Source of the DNA: a virus
IMG/VR virus record: IMGVR_UViG_3300020165_000007
Span: 62,001-126,000 of that record
Strand: one strand, 5' to 3'
DNA length: 64,000 bases
Under the pieces are notes generated by a model. It was given only the letters and a program-made list of their open reading frames with translations. It did no database searches and was not told where the DNA came from. Within the stretch, counting starts at the first letter, position 1, and the number at the start of each line of letters is the position of its first letter. Made by a program: the position numbers and the translations under genes. Shown here one piece after another: positions 44,907-53,613 of the stretch.

Positions 44907-46486
44907 TGGGTCTTGAAGGTAAAAGCAATAATAGAGATATATTAAATTCACAATTAATATATAAAGGTCAGTGTATAAACAATGACGACCCGATGAGACT
45001 TGGTCGGATTAGAGCTTTATTAAAGACTGAAAATCAATCTGACAGAGAAATTGCTAATGAAAATTTTGGTAAACAAACTTATAAAGATTGGGGTGAAAAG
45101 GACCCCTTTGTTTTCAAACCTCTACTACCTTTTTTCATTAATACCCCACCTAAAATAGATGAGTATGTACACCTTTTTTATAATAATATAACTAGAAAAG
45201 GTAGTAAAGATAAATACTATATCGGAGGGGTGTACAGCTCCCCAACCACATCAAATGTTGAGGTTTACGACTCGGCAATTACTAATTTAGAAGAGGGTTC
45301 AAGAAATAAGCCGTTTCCAAATTTATTAAATGAAGAGGGGGAGTATTTTATTAAAGACTCTAAAGGTATATACGCCGACCCTAATGATATAACACTATAC
45401 GGTAGGGGTAGTTGTGATATAGTAATACAAGATAACACAGTACTTTTAAGGGCGGGTAAAAATAAAAATTTTCAAGTAGGTCAGACTCCGAGAAAAAATG
45501 AAAAACGTTCTTTTTTACAATTAAGTAAATTTGACAGTAGGACAGTTTATGGTCAACCAGAAAAGAAATATATATTTGGTTCACAACATAAAGATTTAAA
45601 ATGTTTAATAGAATACGATATTATTAACCCTGAAAATCAAGCGAATAACTTTAGAGGTATCATTTATATCTATAATTTAACACAGCCAATTTCTACTCAG
45701 TCAATATCAGTAAATTTACCTATACCTGAAACGTCTAAATCTTTAATGACTACAGTATCTTTTGAATCAAAGACTATTAATCAAGTAAAAACATTAATTA
45801 ATCAAGTTTTAGAGGGGTTTATTAAGTCAAATATAAATGGTATCGTTACACAACAATCTGAAAATATTACGGTTAGTGGTCCTGAAAGGTTTGATGCAGG
45901 TGGTATTTTCCCCTTTTATTTTAGACCACAAAACAGTTTTTATAAACTTTTAAATGGTGTGAATTCATCAACTAACCCACAAGTAATGTTTAATGTAAGT
46001 AGTATTATATCACAAGTTTCTATTAAACCTACCGATGGTTTAAGTAGAGGTTATAGTTTGGTATATGACAAAAATAAAACAGATTCGGTACCACTTATAC
46101 CTACAAGACAAGATATAATACCTAAAAAAGTGGAGCCTTTTAATAAATCTGTTGGTATTTTTGGTGGTGATGAAATTTATTTGTTATCTCATAATTCGCA
46201 AAAATCAGGTACTAATGGTAAAATCGACTTGTCCGATACACTATACGGAATAAATGAGAATTTAGTTGCCGATGAAATTGAACCTAAAACATCCTCTATG
46301 GTTAGGGGTGAAGAATTATTAGACTTATTAAACTTAATGATTCGATTTTTGGTGGGTCACGTACATGCGTACCCCGGTTTACAACCCGTACCTCAAAGTG
46401 TTGACGGTGTTACTGTAGATAACCTTCTTGAGGAGTTATTAAATGCGCAAGATACAATTTTAAATAAGAATATTCGTATAAACTGA
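44906..46486 (+). CDS. Baseplate central spike/hub protein, gp5-like OB-fold
   Basis: A 526 aa protein. An OB-type N-domain is suggested by GQCINNDDPMRLGRIRALLK, then DPFVFKPLLPFFINTPPKID, EYVHLFYNN and YYIGGVYSS. This is the pattern of T4-like gp5 and phage-type spike proteins, where the domain binds the hub. TLYGRGSCDIVIQDNTVLLR starts a beta region. The end (MIRFLVGHVHAYPGLQPVPQ) is common in phage baseplate proteins. No lysozyme domain is visible, unlike T4 gp5. Assignment is moderate. Confidence 0.65.
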   Translation: MGLEGKSNNRDILNSQLIYKGQCINNDDPMRLGRIRALLKTENQSDREIANENFGKQTYKDWGEKDPFVFKPLLPFFINTPPKIDEYVHLFYNNITRKGSKDKYYIGGVYSSPTTSNVEVYDSAITNLEEGSRNKPFPNLLNEEGEYFIKDSKGIYADPNDITLYGRGSCDIVIQDNTVLLRAGKNKNFQVGQTPRKNEKRSFLQLSKFDSRTVYGQPEKKYIFGSQHKDLKCLIEYDIINPENQANNFRGIIYIYNLTQPISTQSISVNLPIPETSKSLMTTVSFESKTINQVKTLINQVLEGFIKSNINGIVTQQSENITVSGPERFDAGGIFPFYFRPQNSFYKLLNGVNSSTNPQVMFNVSSIISQVSIKPTDGLSRGYSLVYDKNKTDSVPLIPTRQDIIPKKVEPFNKSVGIFGGDEIYLLSHNSQKSGTNGKIDLSDTLYGINENLVADEIEPKTSSMVRGEELLDLLNLMIRFLVGHVHAYPGLQPVPQSVDGVTVDNLLEELLNAQDTILNKNIRIN

Positions 46487-46487
46487 A

Positions 46488-46495
46488 TATTTATA
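46488..46495 (+). promoter_or_regulatory. Late-type promoter motif TATTTATA
   Basis: Exact match 14 bases before the ATG at 46510, followed by TAAAAAACTTATCT, beginning two bases after the gp5-like stop. Confidence 0.7.
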
Positions 46496-46509
46496 TAAAA
46501 AACTTATCT

Positions 46510-48018
46510 ATGTCACTTCATCGTTCATATTTTAGTAAAAATGATACCATATTATATAATTCATACACTAATACGGGTCGGAATCCTGTTGTAGAGTTAT
46601 TTTATGGTAATGTAGATAACATTATATCGCCTGTAGGTTTTACTCGTTTTATATTCGATGTGGATATTGACGATTTACAAAAAAAAGTTTCTTCAGGTGA
46701 AATATCTACTGGGTGTAGTTATAATCTTACCCATAAATTAAAAATGACTAATACTTCATCTTTTGATGAAGAGTTATTAAACGAAAAATGGTCTAACGGT
46801 AGAAGAAGAGCCACATCTTTTGATTTAGTCCTATTTAGAATACCCAAAACATCAGGTTCAAGTGGAGACCCTCAAACATGGGACGAGGGTGTAGGTACTG
46901 ATTATTATGCAGGTCAAGCAAGAAGCAGTACTAATACAGTTTCAGTACAGAATATAATAGAAACTGATAAATCATACTCAAGCCGACCTGTTAATTGGTT
47001 TCAGAGAAATACAATTAACAACTGGTCGGAAGAAGGTTTATATAGTAACACTAATTCAGTATCAAATACCCCAGGATTAAATTATTCAGGATTAACGATT
47101 ATCGATACTCAACATTTTGAGTTTGGTAATGAAGATATTGAATTTGATATGACTAATGAGATAAATAATATAATAACAGGTTCCACAACAGGAACTACAG
47201 GGTGGGGAATCGCATTCGTACCTGATGTTGAAAATATATCGGGTCTTACAGAAAATTACTCCGTTGGGTTTTTCTCTCGTCATACTCAAACTTTTTACGA
47301 ACCGTTCTTAGAAACTTCATATAGTGATTTAATCCAAGACGATAGAAATACCTTCTACGAAAAAAGAAATAATAGGTTATATTTATACTCATTTAAATAC
47401 GGCAACCCTCAAAGTTTCGACTCAAATCCAACAGTAGACATCTTAGACTCGACAGGGTCCGTTGTAAGTGGTTTTAATGGACTGACAACGTGTCAAATAT
47501 CTAAAGGGGTGTACGAGGTTAACGTTAGTGGTTTAACGTCCTCTTCGGTCCCCTGTGTCTTTTATGATACATGGAAAGGTATATCCGTTAATGGGGTAGC
47601 ATTAAATAATGTAGAAAATCAATTTGTTTTACATTCATTATCTGATTTATATCAAATAGGGATGGAAGATAATGAACCTAAGATATATGGATTTGATTTT
47701 TACGGGATTAAACAAGATGAAAAAATACTAAACACAGATATTAGAAAAGTTAATGTAGTGTTGAAAAAGGCATATACCACAAAAGAGGTATTAACACACG
47801 TTGACGCTTACTATAGAATATACGTAAGAGAAGGGATGACCGAGGTACAAGTTCAAGATTGGACCTCTATTAATAGAACATCTAGCGGATATTATTTCAT
47901 ATTCGATACCAAAGATAAGATACCTAATGAATATTTCATAGACATAAAAGTTATTACTGACAGAGAGGTTAATACCTATAAACGAGAATTACAATTTCAA
48001 ATAGTTAACAAAAAATGA
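46510..48018 (+). CDS. Virion structural protein, 502 aa
   Basis: A beta-rich protein. The start has TNTGRNPVVELFYGNVDNII, then TRFIFDVDIDDLQKKV and LTHKLKMTNTSSFDEELL, followed by FDLVLFRIP and a WDEGVG segment. This resembles the jelly-roll domain found in many large phage structural proteins and in secreted bacterial proteins that bind glycans. The C-terminal third (about 340-500) looks like stacked Ig-like strands (VDAYYRIYVREGMTEVQVQD). It sits in the baseplate region with its own late motif, so a baseplate wedge or fibre-attachment role is likely. Confidence 0.6.
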   Translation: MSLHRSYFSKNDTILYNSYTNTGRNPVVELFYGNVDNIISPVGFTRFIFDVDIDDLQKKVSSGEISTGCSYNLTHKLKMTNTSSFDEELLNEKWSNGRRRATSFDLVLFRIPKTSGSSGDPQTWDEGVGTDYYAGQARSSTNTVSVQNIIETDKSYSSRPVNWFQRNTINNWSEEGLYSNTNSVSNTPGLNYSGLTIIDTQHFEFGNEDIEFDMTNEINNIITGSTTGTTGWGIAFVPDVENISGLTENYSVGFFSRHTQTFYEPFLETSYSDLIQDDRNTFYEKRNNRLYLYSFKYGNPQSFDSNPTVDILDSTGSVVSGFNGLTTCQISKGVYEVNVSGLTSSSVPCVFYDTWKGISVNGVALNNVENQFVLHSLSDLYQIGMEDNEPKIYGFDFYGIKQDEKILNTDIRKVNVVLKKAYTTKEVLTHVDAYYRIYVREGMTEVQVQDWTSINRTSSGYYFIFDTKDKIPNEYFIDIKVITDREVNTYKRELQFQIVNKK

Positions 48019-48269
48019 AAATTATTAAATTAACAGAAGGAGATTTAGTTGAAATGATACAACAAGTTATTTCCGAAAAAAAGAAAAAATCTAAAAAGAA
48101 GAAGTCTAAAAAGAAAGATACGACTTTATGCTCTCGCGGTATTAACGCAGCAAAATCCAAGTATGAGGTTTACCCCTCAGCATATGCTAATGGCTATGCC
48201 GTACAAGTATGTAAAGGAACTATGCCTGGATTAGACGGTAAGAAAAAATGTTCAGGAAATTATTGTTAG
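48015..48269 (+). CDS. Small basic Cys-containing virion-type protein
   Basis: An 84 aa protein. The start (KIIKLTEGDLVEMIQQVISE) is an amphipathic helix common at the N-terminus of small virion proteins in T4-like phages. A Lys-rich linker (KKKKSKKKKSKKKD) follows, then CSRGINAAKSKYEVYPSAYA and a C-terminus with three more cysteines (VCKGTMPGLDGKKKCSGNYC), possibly metal-binding. The YPSAYAN segment recurs in phage proteins of unknown function. It overlaps the preceding gene by four bases. Confidence 0.6.
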   Translation: MKIIKLTEGDLVEMIQQVISEKKKKSKKKKSKKKDTTLCSRGINAAKSKYEVYPSAYANGYAVQVCKGTMPGLDGKKKCSGNYC

Positions 48270-48292
48270 TGTATAAATAAAACTTATATTTG
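48263..48292 (+). promoter_or_regulatory. Bacteroidota-type promoter (TTG-N19-TATATTTG)
   Basis: TTG at 48263-48265, 19 bases, then TATATTTG at 48285-48292. This fits the Bacteroidota primary-sigma consensus exactly. It overlaps the end of the gene before it and lies 16 bases before the ATG of the small ORF at 48309. Confidence 0.65.
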
Positions 48293-48308
48293 TAAAAACA
48301 TTTTGAAA

Positions 48309-48482
48309 ATGAATCGTGTTAACTACAGAACTTATCAACTATTAAAAGAAGACAAATTAATCTTAGAAACTGAAGCGGCCACCTTTGATAGGGCTGTTGA
48401 TTACTTTTGTGATATACATCCTAACGCATACATGGATAAGTCTTATACTTTTAAAGTCGCCCCCATTAAGTACGGGTATTAA
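48309..48482 (+). CDS. Small ORF, 57 aa, with host-type promoter
   Basis: ATG at 48309 opens a 57 aa frame (MNRVNYRTYQLLKEDKLILE...) ending at TAA 48480-48482. The middle reads TFDRAVDYFCDIHPNAYMDK, a compact alpha/beta pattern. The A-rich start (TTTTGAAAATG) and a well-placed Bacteroidota-type promoter support real expression, probably early. No family was recognised. Its end overlaps by four bases the 3' end of the convergent gene at 48479. Confidence 0.6.
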   Translation: MNRVNYRTYQLLKEDKLILETEAATFDRAVDYFCDIHPNAYMDKSYTFKVAPIKYGY

Positions 48483-48742
48483 TATTCCTCTATAAGGATT
48501 TTAAGGTCCATACTCCCCTTAATAACTCTGTGGAAGGTCTCCTTAGGTATTTCAAATTTAACACCCTTTTTAAGGGGTGTAGGTAACTCGTTGTCCATTT
48601 GAAAGTACCAGTCCGTATCCTCTAATACTTCCACTATCCGATTTTCTTTATCTCTATGCCAAACGAGCTCTTTCTCAGAGACATCTGAAGAAAAAACTCG
48701 TTTGAATTTATTATCTGTAACGTTTTCTTGGGTGTATACCAT
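48479..48742 (-). CDS. Small cupin-like protein
   Basis: An 87 aa protein if the ATG at 48742 is used. That ATG overlaps the TAA of the upstream gene (TAATG), which makes it a better start than the TTG two codons earlier. ELVWHRDKENRIVEVLEDTD, then WYFQMDNELPTPLKKGVKFE and IPKETFHRVIKG follow a cupin-like order (W-H-R-D-x-x-x-R, W-x-x-Q, a G-turn, I-P-x-x-x-x-H-R). Small proteins of this pattern are frequent in marine T4-like phages, with unknown substrate. Two His residues could bind metal. Confidence 0.6.
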   Translation of the reverse strand: MVYTQENVTDNKFKRVFSSDVSEKELVWHRDKENRIVEVLEDTDWYFQMDNELPTPLKKGVKFEIPKETFHRVIKGSMDLKILIEEY

Positions 48743-49656
48743 TACCAAAATCTACCTGATACATTCTTACCAAAATCTTTATGGGCTCTACACGCCCAAT
48801 ATCCGGCCTTTGTTTTATCTTTTTTCTTTTCACATCTGTGTCTAGCGGCAAATGATTTTCTCGCTGCAGGGTCATTCCATTTAGCTGTCATTACAGGAGA
48901 ACCATAACTTACCTTTTTTACGTTACCTGATTTAGGATTTCTTACGTAAACATACCATTTTTTTGAACCTCCAGACTTAGGTTTATTTAAACTTACTTTC
49001 TTACCTTTATATTCAGCTTCATTTAAATTTACATATTCAAAAGGGAAATCTAAAGCTACGGTATCCCCATTAATTAATTTAACAAAAGTACCAACCTCAG
49101 ACTCTAAAATCTCAGTGTCAAAATCATTAAAACGATATCCATTACCATGTAATTGCCTAGCCTCATTTACAATCTCAAAATACTTTTCACTACCATGTCT
49201 AAAAATATTATCGGTTATTGATAAGTTATTATCGATGTGATATTTCATTTCTTCTGAAATAATATTTTTTTCTATTATTTTTTTATTAATAGATTCTTTT
49301 ATTATTTTTTTAAGATACATAGATTCGTTTTTTGATTTTTTATTTTTATGATTTTTAATTTTAATTCTTGTTGGTTTTTGTCCTTTACCTGATTGTGGGT
49401 CTTTCTTTTCTTTTTCTCTTTTTCTTCTGCAAGCCGAGTCTTTTGCAGATTGTGACATTTTACCTGCGACACCCGCAGCTCTACATACGGGATATCCCCC
49501 TTTATCAGAATCTTTTCTACCGCAAGATGGGTGACCACCCCCCTTCTTTTTTTTGCAGATGTTAACCCATGGTCCCTTTGGTTGTTTGGACCCCTTCTTT
49601 TTTTTCTTTTTTCCGAACCATACGGCCAAGTCTTCAGATAAAATATATGTATCCAT
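48742..49656 (-). CDS. Virion-type protein with DUF5872-like Cys/Lys-rich N-domain
   Basis: A 304 aa protein. Residues about 5-95 (LSEDLAVWFGKKKKKKGSKQ, then GPWVNICKKKKGGGHPSCGR, GGYPVCRAAGVAGKM) match the pattern (E-D-L-x-x-W-F ... W-V-(N/D)-I ... H-P-x-C-G-R ... G-Y-P-x-C-R) of the DUF5872 family, probably metal-binding. A charged helical linker follows. The end (KKWYVYVRNPKSGNVKKVSY, then ARKSFAARHRCEKKKDKTKA, GYWACRAHKDF) is a second Cys-containing module seen in T4-like phage virion proteins. Such proteins are typically packaged or head-associated. The role is unknown. Confidence 0.65.
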   Translation of the reverse strand: MDTYILSEDLAVWFGKKKKKKGSKQPKGPWVNICKKKKGGGHPSCGRKDSDKGGYPVCRAAGVAGKMSQSAKDSACRRKREKEKKDPQSGKGQKPTRIKIKNHKNKKSKNESMYLKKIIKESINKKIIEKNIISEEMKYHIDNNLSITDNIFRHGSEKYFEIVNEARQLHGNGYRFNDFDTEILESEVGTFVKLINGDTVALDFPFEYVNLNEAEYKGKKVSLNKPKSGGSKKWYVYVRNPKSGNVKKVSYGSPVMTAKWNDPAARKSFAARHRCEKKKDKTKAGYWACRAHKDFGKNVSGRFW

Positions 49657-49677
49657 ATTTACTTTATTAAGTTTTTT

Positions 49678-49685
49678 AATAAATA
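49678..49685 (-). promoter_or_regulatory. Late-type motif variant TATTTATT
   Basis: On the minus strand TATTTATT lies 21 bases before the ATG at 49656. One base differs from the common octamer. Confidence 0.4.
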
Positions 49686-49705
49686 TTAGTAAAAAAGGAA
49701 TTAGT

Positions 49706-49966
49706 ATGGAAAATGAAAATCAAAATGTAAATACTCTATTTAACGCTATTAATTACAGAGAACCTCACGAGTTAAATAAATTTATAGACGAAATGAATTT
49801 AGACCAAGCATTATTTTGTTTAGTACATGCCGCTAGATACGCACATAATAAAGGTATATACGGTATAGAGGAGTCTGAAGTAGTATCAAAAGCAATTAGA
49901 GCGTTAACTACTCCACAACCTTTATCAGAGGACGAAAAAAATGACGAAGAACCAACTGTCGAGTAA
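49706..49966 (+). CDS. Unrecognised 86 aa protein
   Basis: The frame is open further upstream to 49553, but that part is antisense to the neighbouring gene and reads as poly-Phe, so the ATG at 49706 (MENENQNVNTLFNAINY) is the likely start. It is preceded by AAAAAAGGAA, one of the few Shine-Dalgarno-like stretches here. The protein is acidic and helical (LDQALFCLVHAARYAHNKGI, then IEESEVVSKAIRAL). No family was recognised. It overlaps the next gene. Confidence 0.6.
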   Translation: MENENQNVNTLFNAINYREPHELNKFIDEMNLDQALFCLVHAARYAHNKGIYGIEESEVVSKAIRALTTPQPLSEDEKNDEEPTVE

Positions 49967-50144
49967 AATCATAGAACTGCAATCAGAGATTACAACTGCA
50001 ATTTTAAAAGGTCATAAATCTAATGATGATGATATTTTTAATTCACATAGAATAGAGTTAATGATATTACGTTGTATGTTATATGGTGAAGATTCTAAAA
50101 TTTGTAAAACAGAAAAGTCTAATTGTAGAAGTTGTAAAAAATAA
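49941..50144 (+). CDS. Unrecognised 67 aa protein with C-terminal Cys cluster
   Basis: It starts inside the end of the gene before it (26 base overlap). Helical, with a Cys/Lys-rich C-terminus (ICKTEKSNCRSCKK) that could bind zinc. An intrinsic terminator begins at its last base. No family was recognised. Confidence 0.5.
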   Translation: MTKNQLSSKIIELQSEITTAILKGHKSNDDDIFNSHRIELMILRCMLYGEDSKICKTEKSNCRSCKK

Positions 50145-50172
50145 AAAAGGGAACCTAATTGGTTCCCTTTTT
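50144..50172. terminator. Bidirectional intrinsic terminator
   Basis: Perfect 12 bp stem AAAAAGGGAACC / GGTTCCCTTTTT with a 5 base loop. A and T runs flank it on both sides, so it can stop plus-strand transcripts from 49706-50144 and minus-strand transcripts from the capsid gene ending at 50195. Confidence 0.85.
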
Positions 50173-50194
50173 CTTTTTACTATTAAGATATATA

Positions 50195-51991
50195 TTATCT
50201 TAATTCTTTTAAGTCAAATGTTCTAACACCATCAACTGTAATCTTACCGTAGAAACGGTTGTTCACCATCTTCTTAGCGTATCTAGTCATGATACCCTTA
50301 ATTGGTGTAAAGTTGAATGGGTTATACATTGTAGGTGTTAACTGAAGCGGTACATACGGTGCATATACATATCCAGTATCAAGTAATGATGAACCTTTGT
50401 GTCCCAACAATACTGTGTTTGGTGGGAAGTAAGGGTCACGGTAAACTTGATATCTACCTGACAATGTTCCAACTCTTTCAATACCCATGTTATACTGGTC
50501 CTGGTCAGGAGCCGCGTTTGAAACGTGGAAGTACTCAAGGTCGTCAAAAATAGCAGAAATTTCAGAAGAAACAACAACCCAATTTGCACCACCTCTTAAA
50601 GTTGACTTATGGATTTGAGCTGAAATCTGATTGATTGCTGTAATCAATGTTTGATTCCAATCCTTTTGGTTATAGTTTACAGAACCGTTAGAAATTCTTC
50701 TCCAACCGTTGTAATCCCATCTTAAGCTCCACGCCGCACCTTTTCTTAAGTCTCTTAAGATTTCACGGTCAATCTCAGCTGCAACTTGCTCTGACAACAG
50801 TGCTGTCAATTCAGCTTCAGCATCAATATTATGGAATGCAGATACGTCTTGTGCGAGTTCTGGTGACCATTGTGCTCTTAACTTTCTTTCTGTAACAGAA
50901 ACAGTAACAGCGTCAAGGTCGAATGAAACCTCACCAATCTTATCTTCAAACTCAAGACTTTCATAAACTCTGTGATAAGACTCAAAAGTATCTCCTGATG
51001 CGATAGTAGTTCCGGTATAACCATCGATTGAACAGTTTGGACATCCTACAACAGGTGTTGAGAAGTCTAACTCTAAATAGATTTTACCTGTGACATCACA
51101 GATATCTTCGTATCTTCCACCAGGACCAGGATGAGAACCTGAATAGAAAGTAGTTTTTTGCTCACTACCATACTGTACAATACCTTTACCGTACTTTTGA
51201 GTAACTACTCTAAAGTTATAATACACATCGGGTGCAGCACTTTCATAAGTTTCTAATGAAGCTAAGAAATCTTCAGTATCCATTTCATTTCCATCGGGTC
51301 CGATTAATTTACCAGCTCCTGATGAACTAAATCCTGATAACATAAAGATTAATGACCTAACGTTACCATCTGCCGCTGGGTTACCAGGGCTACCTGCCGC
51401 AGCACCTAAAGCTAATCCCAAAGTAGTACCAACTAATTCACCGTTAGACCATACTGCAGGTACTAAGGTATTAGTTTGAGCACTCCACTGACCTTTTGAA
51501 TAATCAAATAATCCTGCGGGGTCAGAGTTTGGTGTACTTCCTTCATAAAATCTGTCATAAAGGTTAGTTCCTGAATCGTATCCAGCCGATGGGTCTGACT
51601 CGTTATTACCAGGTGCTCCGAATGGTTGTCTGTGTGAACCAGCTCCTTGAGCACCTTCTTGGATTTTTGGTACAAAGTAAAATAACTTACCGATAGGTAA
51701 ATTCATCGCTTGAACAGAAACGATATCGTTAGCCAATAACTTAGAGAATACTCTTCTGATGATTGGAAAAACAACAGTTTCAAATGAACCTGAACTGTCT
51801 GAAGATGATGCTTCGTTTATCAAATGTGACGCTTGGTTTTCATACAATTGCGCCATGTTTTCTTTAATGTGTCCTTTAAGACCGTCGAGGAACCCTAATT
51901 TGTCCCACTTATTGATTGTGTCCTCCTTGATAACTTTTAAGTGCTTAAGACCAATGTTACCAACTAGACCTGATTCTAATAATGCTCCCAT
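50195..51991 (-). CDS. Major capsid protein, gp23-like
   Basis: A 598 aa protein with the T4-type capsid signature VVFPIIRRVFSKLLANDIVS followed by VQAMNLPIGKLFYF near residues 73-105. The prohead cleavage site is visible as HLINE|A at residues 56-61, matching the (I/L)-x-E rule of gp21-type proteases, so about 60 residues would be removed during maturation. The C-terminal half contains DREILRDLRKGAAW and GTLSGRYQVYRDPYFPPNTV, as in gp23. It follows the scaffold gene in T4 order and is closed by the terminator at 50144. No exact late motif lies directly before it, so it is probably read from the scaffold promoter. Confidence 0.93.
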   Translation of the reverse strand: MGALLESGLVGNIGLKHLKVIKEDTINKWDKLGFLDGLKGHIKENMAQLYENQASHLINEASSSDSSGSFETVVFPIIRRVFSKLLANDIVSVQAMNLPIGKLFYFVPKIQEGAQGAGSHRQPFGAPGNNESDPSAGYDSGTNLYDRFYEGSTPNSDPAGLFDYSKGQWSAQTNTLVPAVWSNGELVGTTLGLALGAAAGSPGNPAADGNVRSLIFMLSGFSSSGAGKLIGPDGNEMDTEDFLASLETYESAAPDVYYNFRVVTQKYGKGIVQYGSEQKTTFYSGSHPGPGGRYEDICDVTGKIYLELDFSTPVVGCPNCSIDGYTGTTIASGDTFESYHRVYESLEFEDKIGEVSFDLDAVTVSVTERKLRAQWSPELAQDVSAFHNIDAEAELTALLSEQVAAEIDREILRDLRKGAAWSLRWDYNGWRRISNGSVNYNQKDWNQTLITAINQISAQIHKSTLRGGANWVVVSSEISAIFDDLEYFHVSNAAPDQDQYNMGIERVGTLSGRYQVYRDPYFPPNTVLLGHKGSSLLDTGYVYAPYVPLQLTPTMYNPFNFTPIKGIMTRYAKKMVNNRFYGKITVDGVRTFDLKELR

Positions 51992-52023
51992 TTTAATATT
52001 TTTTTTTGGAATTTTTATTTTTA

Positions 52024-53568
52024 TTATAATTTACCCATTAAATCTTTCATTCTTAAGAACTGTGGATTTTCATAGGTTTTGCTCTCGATTAAGTTATTCG
52101 CAGAACCATTAGATGGTGATTTTTGAACTTTAGATTGTACTGATTCAGTAACAACCGACTGTGCTTTTCCACCTAAGTCTTCTTTGAGTGACTTATAAAG
52201 AGACTTTGACTCTTTAATAGTTTCGACACCATCGAAACGTCTTAGTATATTTATTTTTTCTTTCTTTGTCGTAGTGTGTTCAGTGAACAAACGAGTAGCG
52301 TAAGCTAAGTTAGAATTGAAAACTGCAACCTCGTTAAGTTTTTCTTTAAAGATGTTAAGTGCCTTACGGTACTCTTCATTCTTTTCTCTTAACTGTGTAA
52401 TTTCTTTATTAACTGACTCGTTTCTTTGTGCGGGTCTCTTAAGAGATTTAGGAAAGTTAGCAGGTTTTTTATTAGTCATTCTACCGTTAACATTAGAACG
52501 AGCTGAACCTTCGTTAGCTTCGTAATCTCTGTGGGACCTAGACTCATCGCCTTTGTTTCCACCATACTTACCTTCGTTAGCTTCGTAATCTCTGTGGGAC
52601 CTAGACTCATCGCCTTTGTTTCCACCATACTTACCTTCGTTAGCTTCGTAATCTCTGTGGGACCTAGACTCATCGCCTTTGTTTCCACCATACTTACCTT
52701 CGTTAGCTTCGTAATCTCTGTGGGACCTAGACTCATCGCCTTTGTTTCCACCATACTTACCTTCGTTAGCTTCGTAATCTCTGTGGGACCTAGACTCATC
52801 GCCTTTGTTTCCACCATACTTACCTTCGTAATTTTCCTCTTTGTGATGTTCTTCAGAATCATAGTGTGCGTCTTTTTTCAACTTCTCAATTTGTGAGTAG
52901 TCGTCCTCAGCCGAGTCACCATAATAGTTTCCGTCATCTTCTCCGATTTCTAATTCGACATCTTCTTCACCAATCTCAATTTCATACACGACTTCCTCCT
53001 CTTCCATTTCTGCAAGAGCTTCTTCTTTATCTTCAGATTCTAAACGAATCTCATATTCTACATCTGCTTCATCATCTTTTAAATTAATACCCTCTTCGTC
53101 TTGTGTGACAATGACACCGTCATCTTCACCCATAGCCTTAAAGACCTTTAAAATTTCGTCATCGGAAGCACCTGTTAAATCAAGTGGTAATAGAACTTCT
53201 TCTTCATCATCGACTTCTAAATCATCACCAGGTAAATCAGTCATTAACATTTCCTCATCACCTAAGTCTAACTCTTCGTCGTTATCAGAGTCCATTTCAA
53301 TATCTCCAAGAACTAAATCTTCAAGACCTTCAATATCATCCTCTCCATCATCATCCACATCAATGTCTAAATCAAGAACTTCTTCTTGTTCTGACATTTC
53401 TGTTTCAGAATTTTTAACCTCTTCTTCTTCGAGAGATTCTTTTACTAATTCACTGATTTCTTCCTTCATAGTAGAAGCAAGTATTCCTTTTGCATTTTCT
53501 GTAATGGCTTCTTGTAGATTTTCCATCTGCAATAAAGCTTCCTCAACTAGTGTTTTTTTGTCTGCCAT
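52024..53568 (-). CDS. Prohead core/scaffold protein, gp22-like, with five tandem repeats
   Basis: A 514 aa protein starting at ATG 53568 (MADKKTLVEEALLQMENL). The frame is open to 53619, but that part contains the promoter motif. The N-terminal half is very acidic (runs of Asp/Glu), and the middle has five exact 21-residue units beginning EGKYGGNKGDESRSHR. The C-terminal part is helical (ITQLREKNEEYRKALNIFKE, then KLNEVAVFNSNLAYATRLFT), like T4 gp22. Position between protease and capsid genes matches T4. It probably forms the core on which the prohead is built and is then degraded by the gp21-type protease. Confidence 0.8.
   Translation of the reverse strand: MADKKTLVEEALLQMENLQEAITENAKGILASTMKEEISELVKESLEEEEVKNSETEMSEQEEVLDLDIDVDDDGEDDIEGLEDLVLGDIEMDSDNDEELDLGDEEMLMTDLPGDDLEVDDEEEVLLPLDLTGASDDEILKVFKAMGEDDGVIVTQDEEGINLKDDEADVEYEIRLESEDKEEALAEMEEEEVVYEIEIGEEDVELEIGEDDGNYYGDSAEDDYSQIEKLKKDAHYDSEEHHKEENYEGKYGGNKGDESRSHRDYEANEGKYGGNKGDESRSHRDYEANEGKYGGNKGDESRSHRDYEANEGKYGGNKGDESRSHRDYEANEGKYGGNKGDESRSHRDYEANEGSARSNVNGRMTNKKPANFPKSLKRPAQRNESVNKEITQLREKNEEYRKALNIFKEKLNEVAVFNSNLAYATRLFTEHTTTKKEKINILRRFDGVETIKESKSLYKSLKEDLGGKAQSVVTESVQSKVQKSPSNGSANNLIESKTYENPQFLRMKDLMGKL
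52510..52824 (-). repeat. Five tandem 63 bp repeats in the scaffold gene
   Basis: Units at 52510-52572, 52573-52635, 52636-52698, 52699-52761 and 52762-52824 appear identical at DNA level and encode a 21-residue unit in frame. Confidence 0.92.
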
Positions 53569-53605
53569 TTTATTTTTTTTGCAAAAAAGTTTATTATAGT
53601 TTACA

Positions 53606-53613
53606 TATAAATA
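53606..53613 (-). promoter_or_regulatory. Late-type promoter motif TATTTATA
   Basis: Exact match on the minus strand, 37 bases before the scaffold ATG at 53568. The longer leader fits a real promoter better than a translation signal. It lies downstream of the terminator at 53659 and so restarts transcription for scaffold and capsid. Confidence 0.7.

Noticed and set aside
44906-46486. Lysozyme domain as in T4 gp5
   Set aside because: No lysozyme-type catalytic pattern could be found between the OB-like start and the C-terminus.
49553-49705. N-terminal extension of the 86 aa protein
   Set aside because: The extension is antisense to the Lys-rich start of the neighbouring gene and reads as poly-Phe. 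The ATG at 49706 has a better context.
52510-52824. CRISPR-like array
   Set aside because: The five units are contiguous with no unique spacers and lie in frame within a gene.
52476-52896. Extra open frames over the 63 bp repeats on both strands
   Set aside because: They only reflect the 63 bp period (divisible by three). The scaffold frame has meaningful sequence on both sides.
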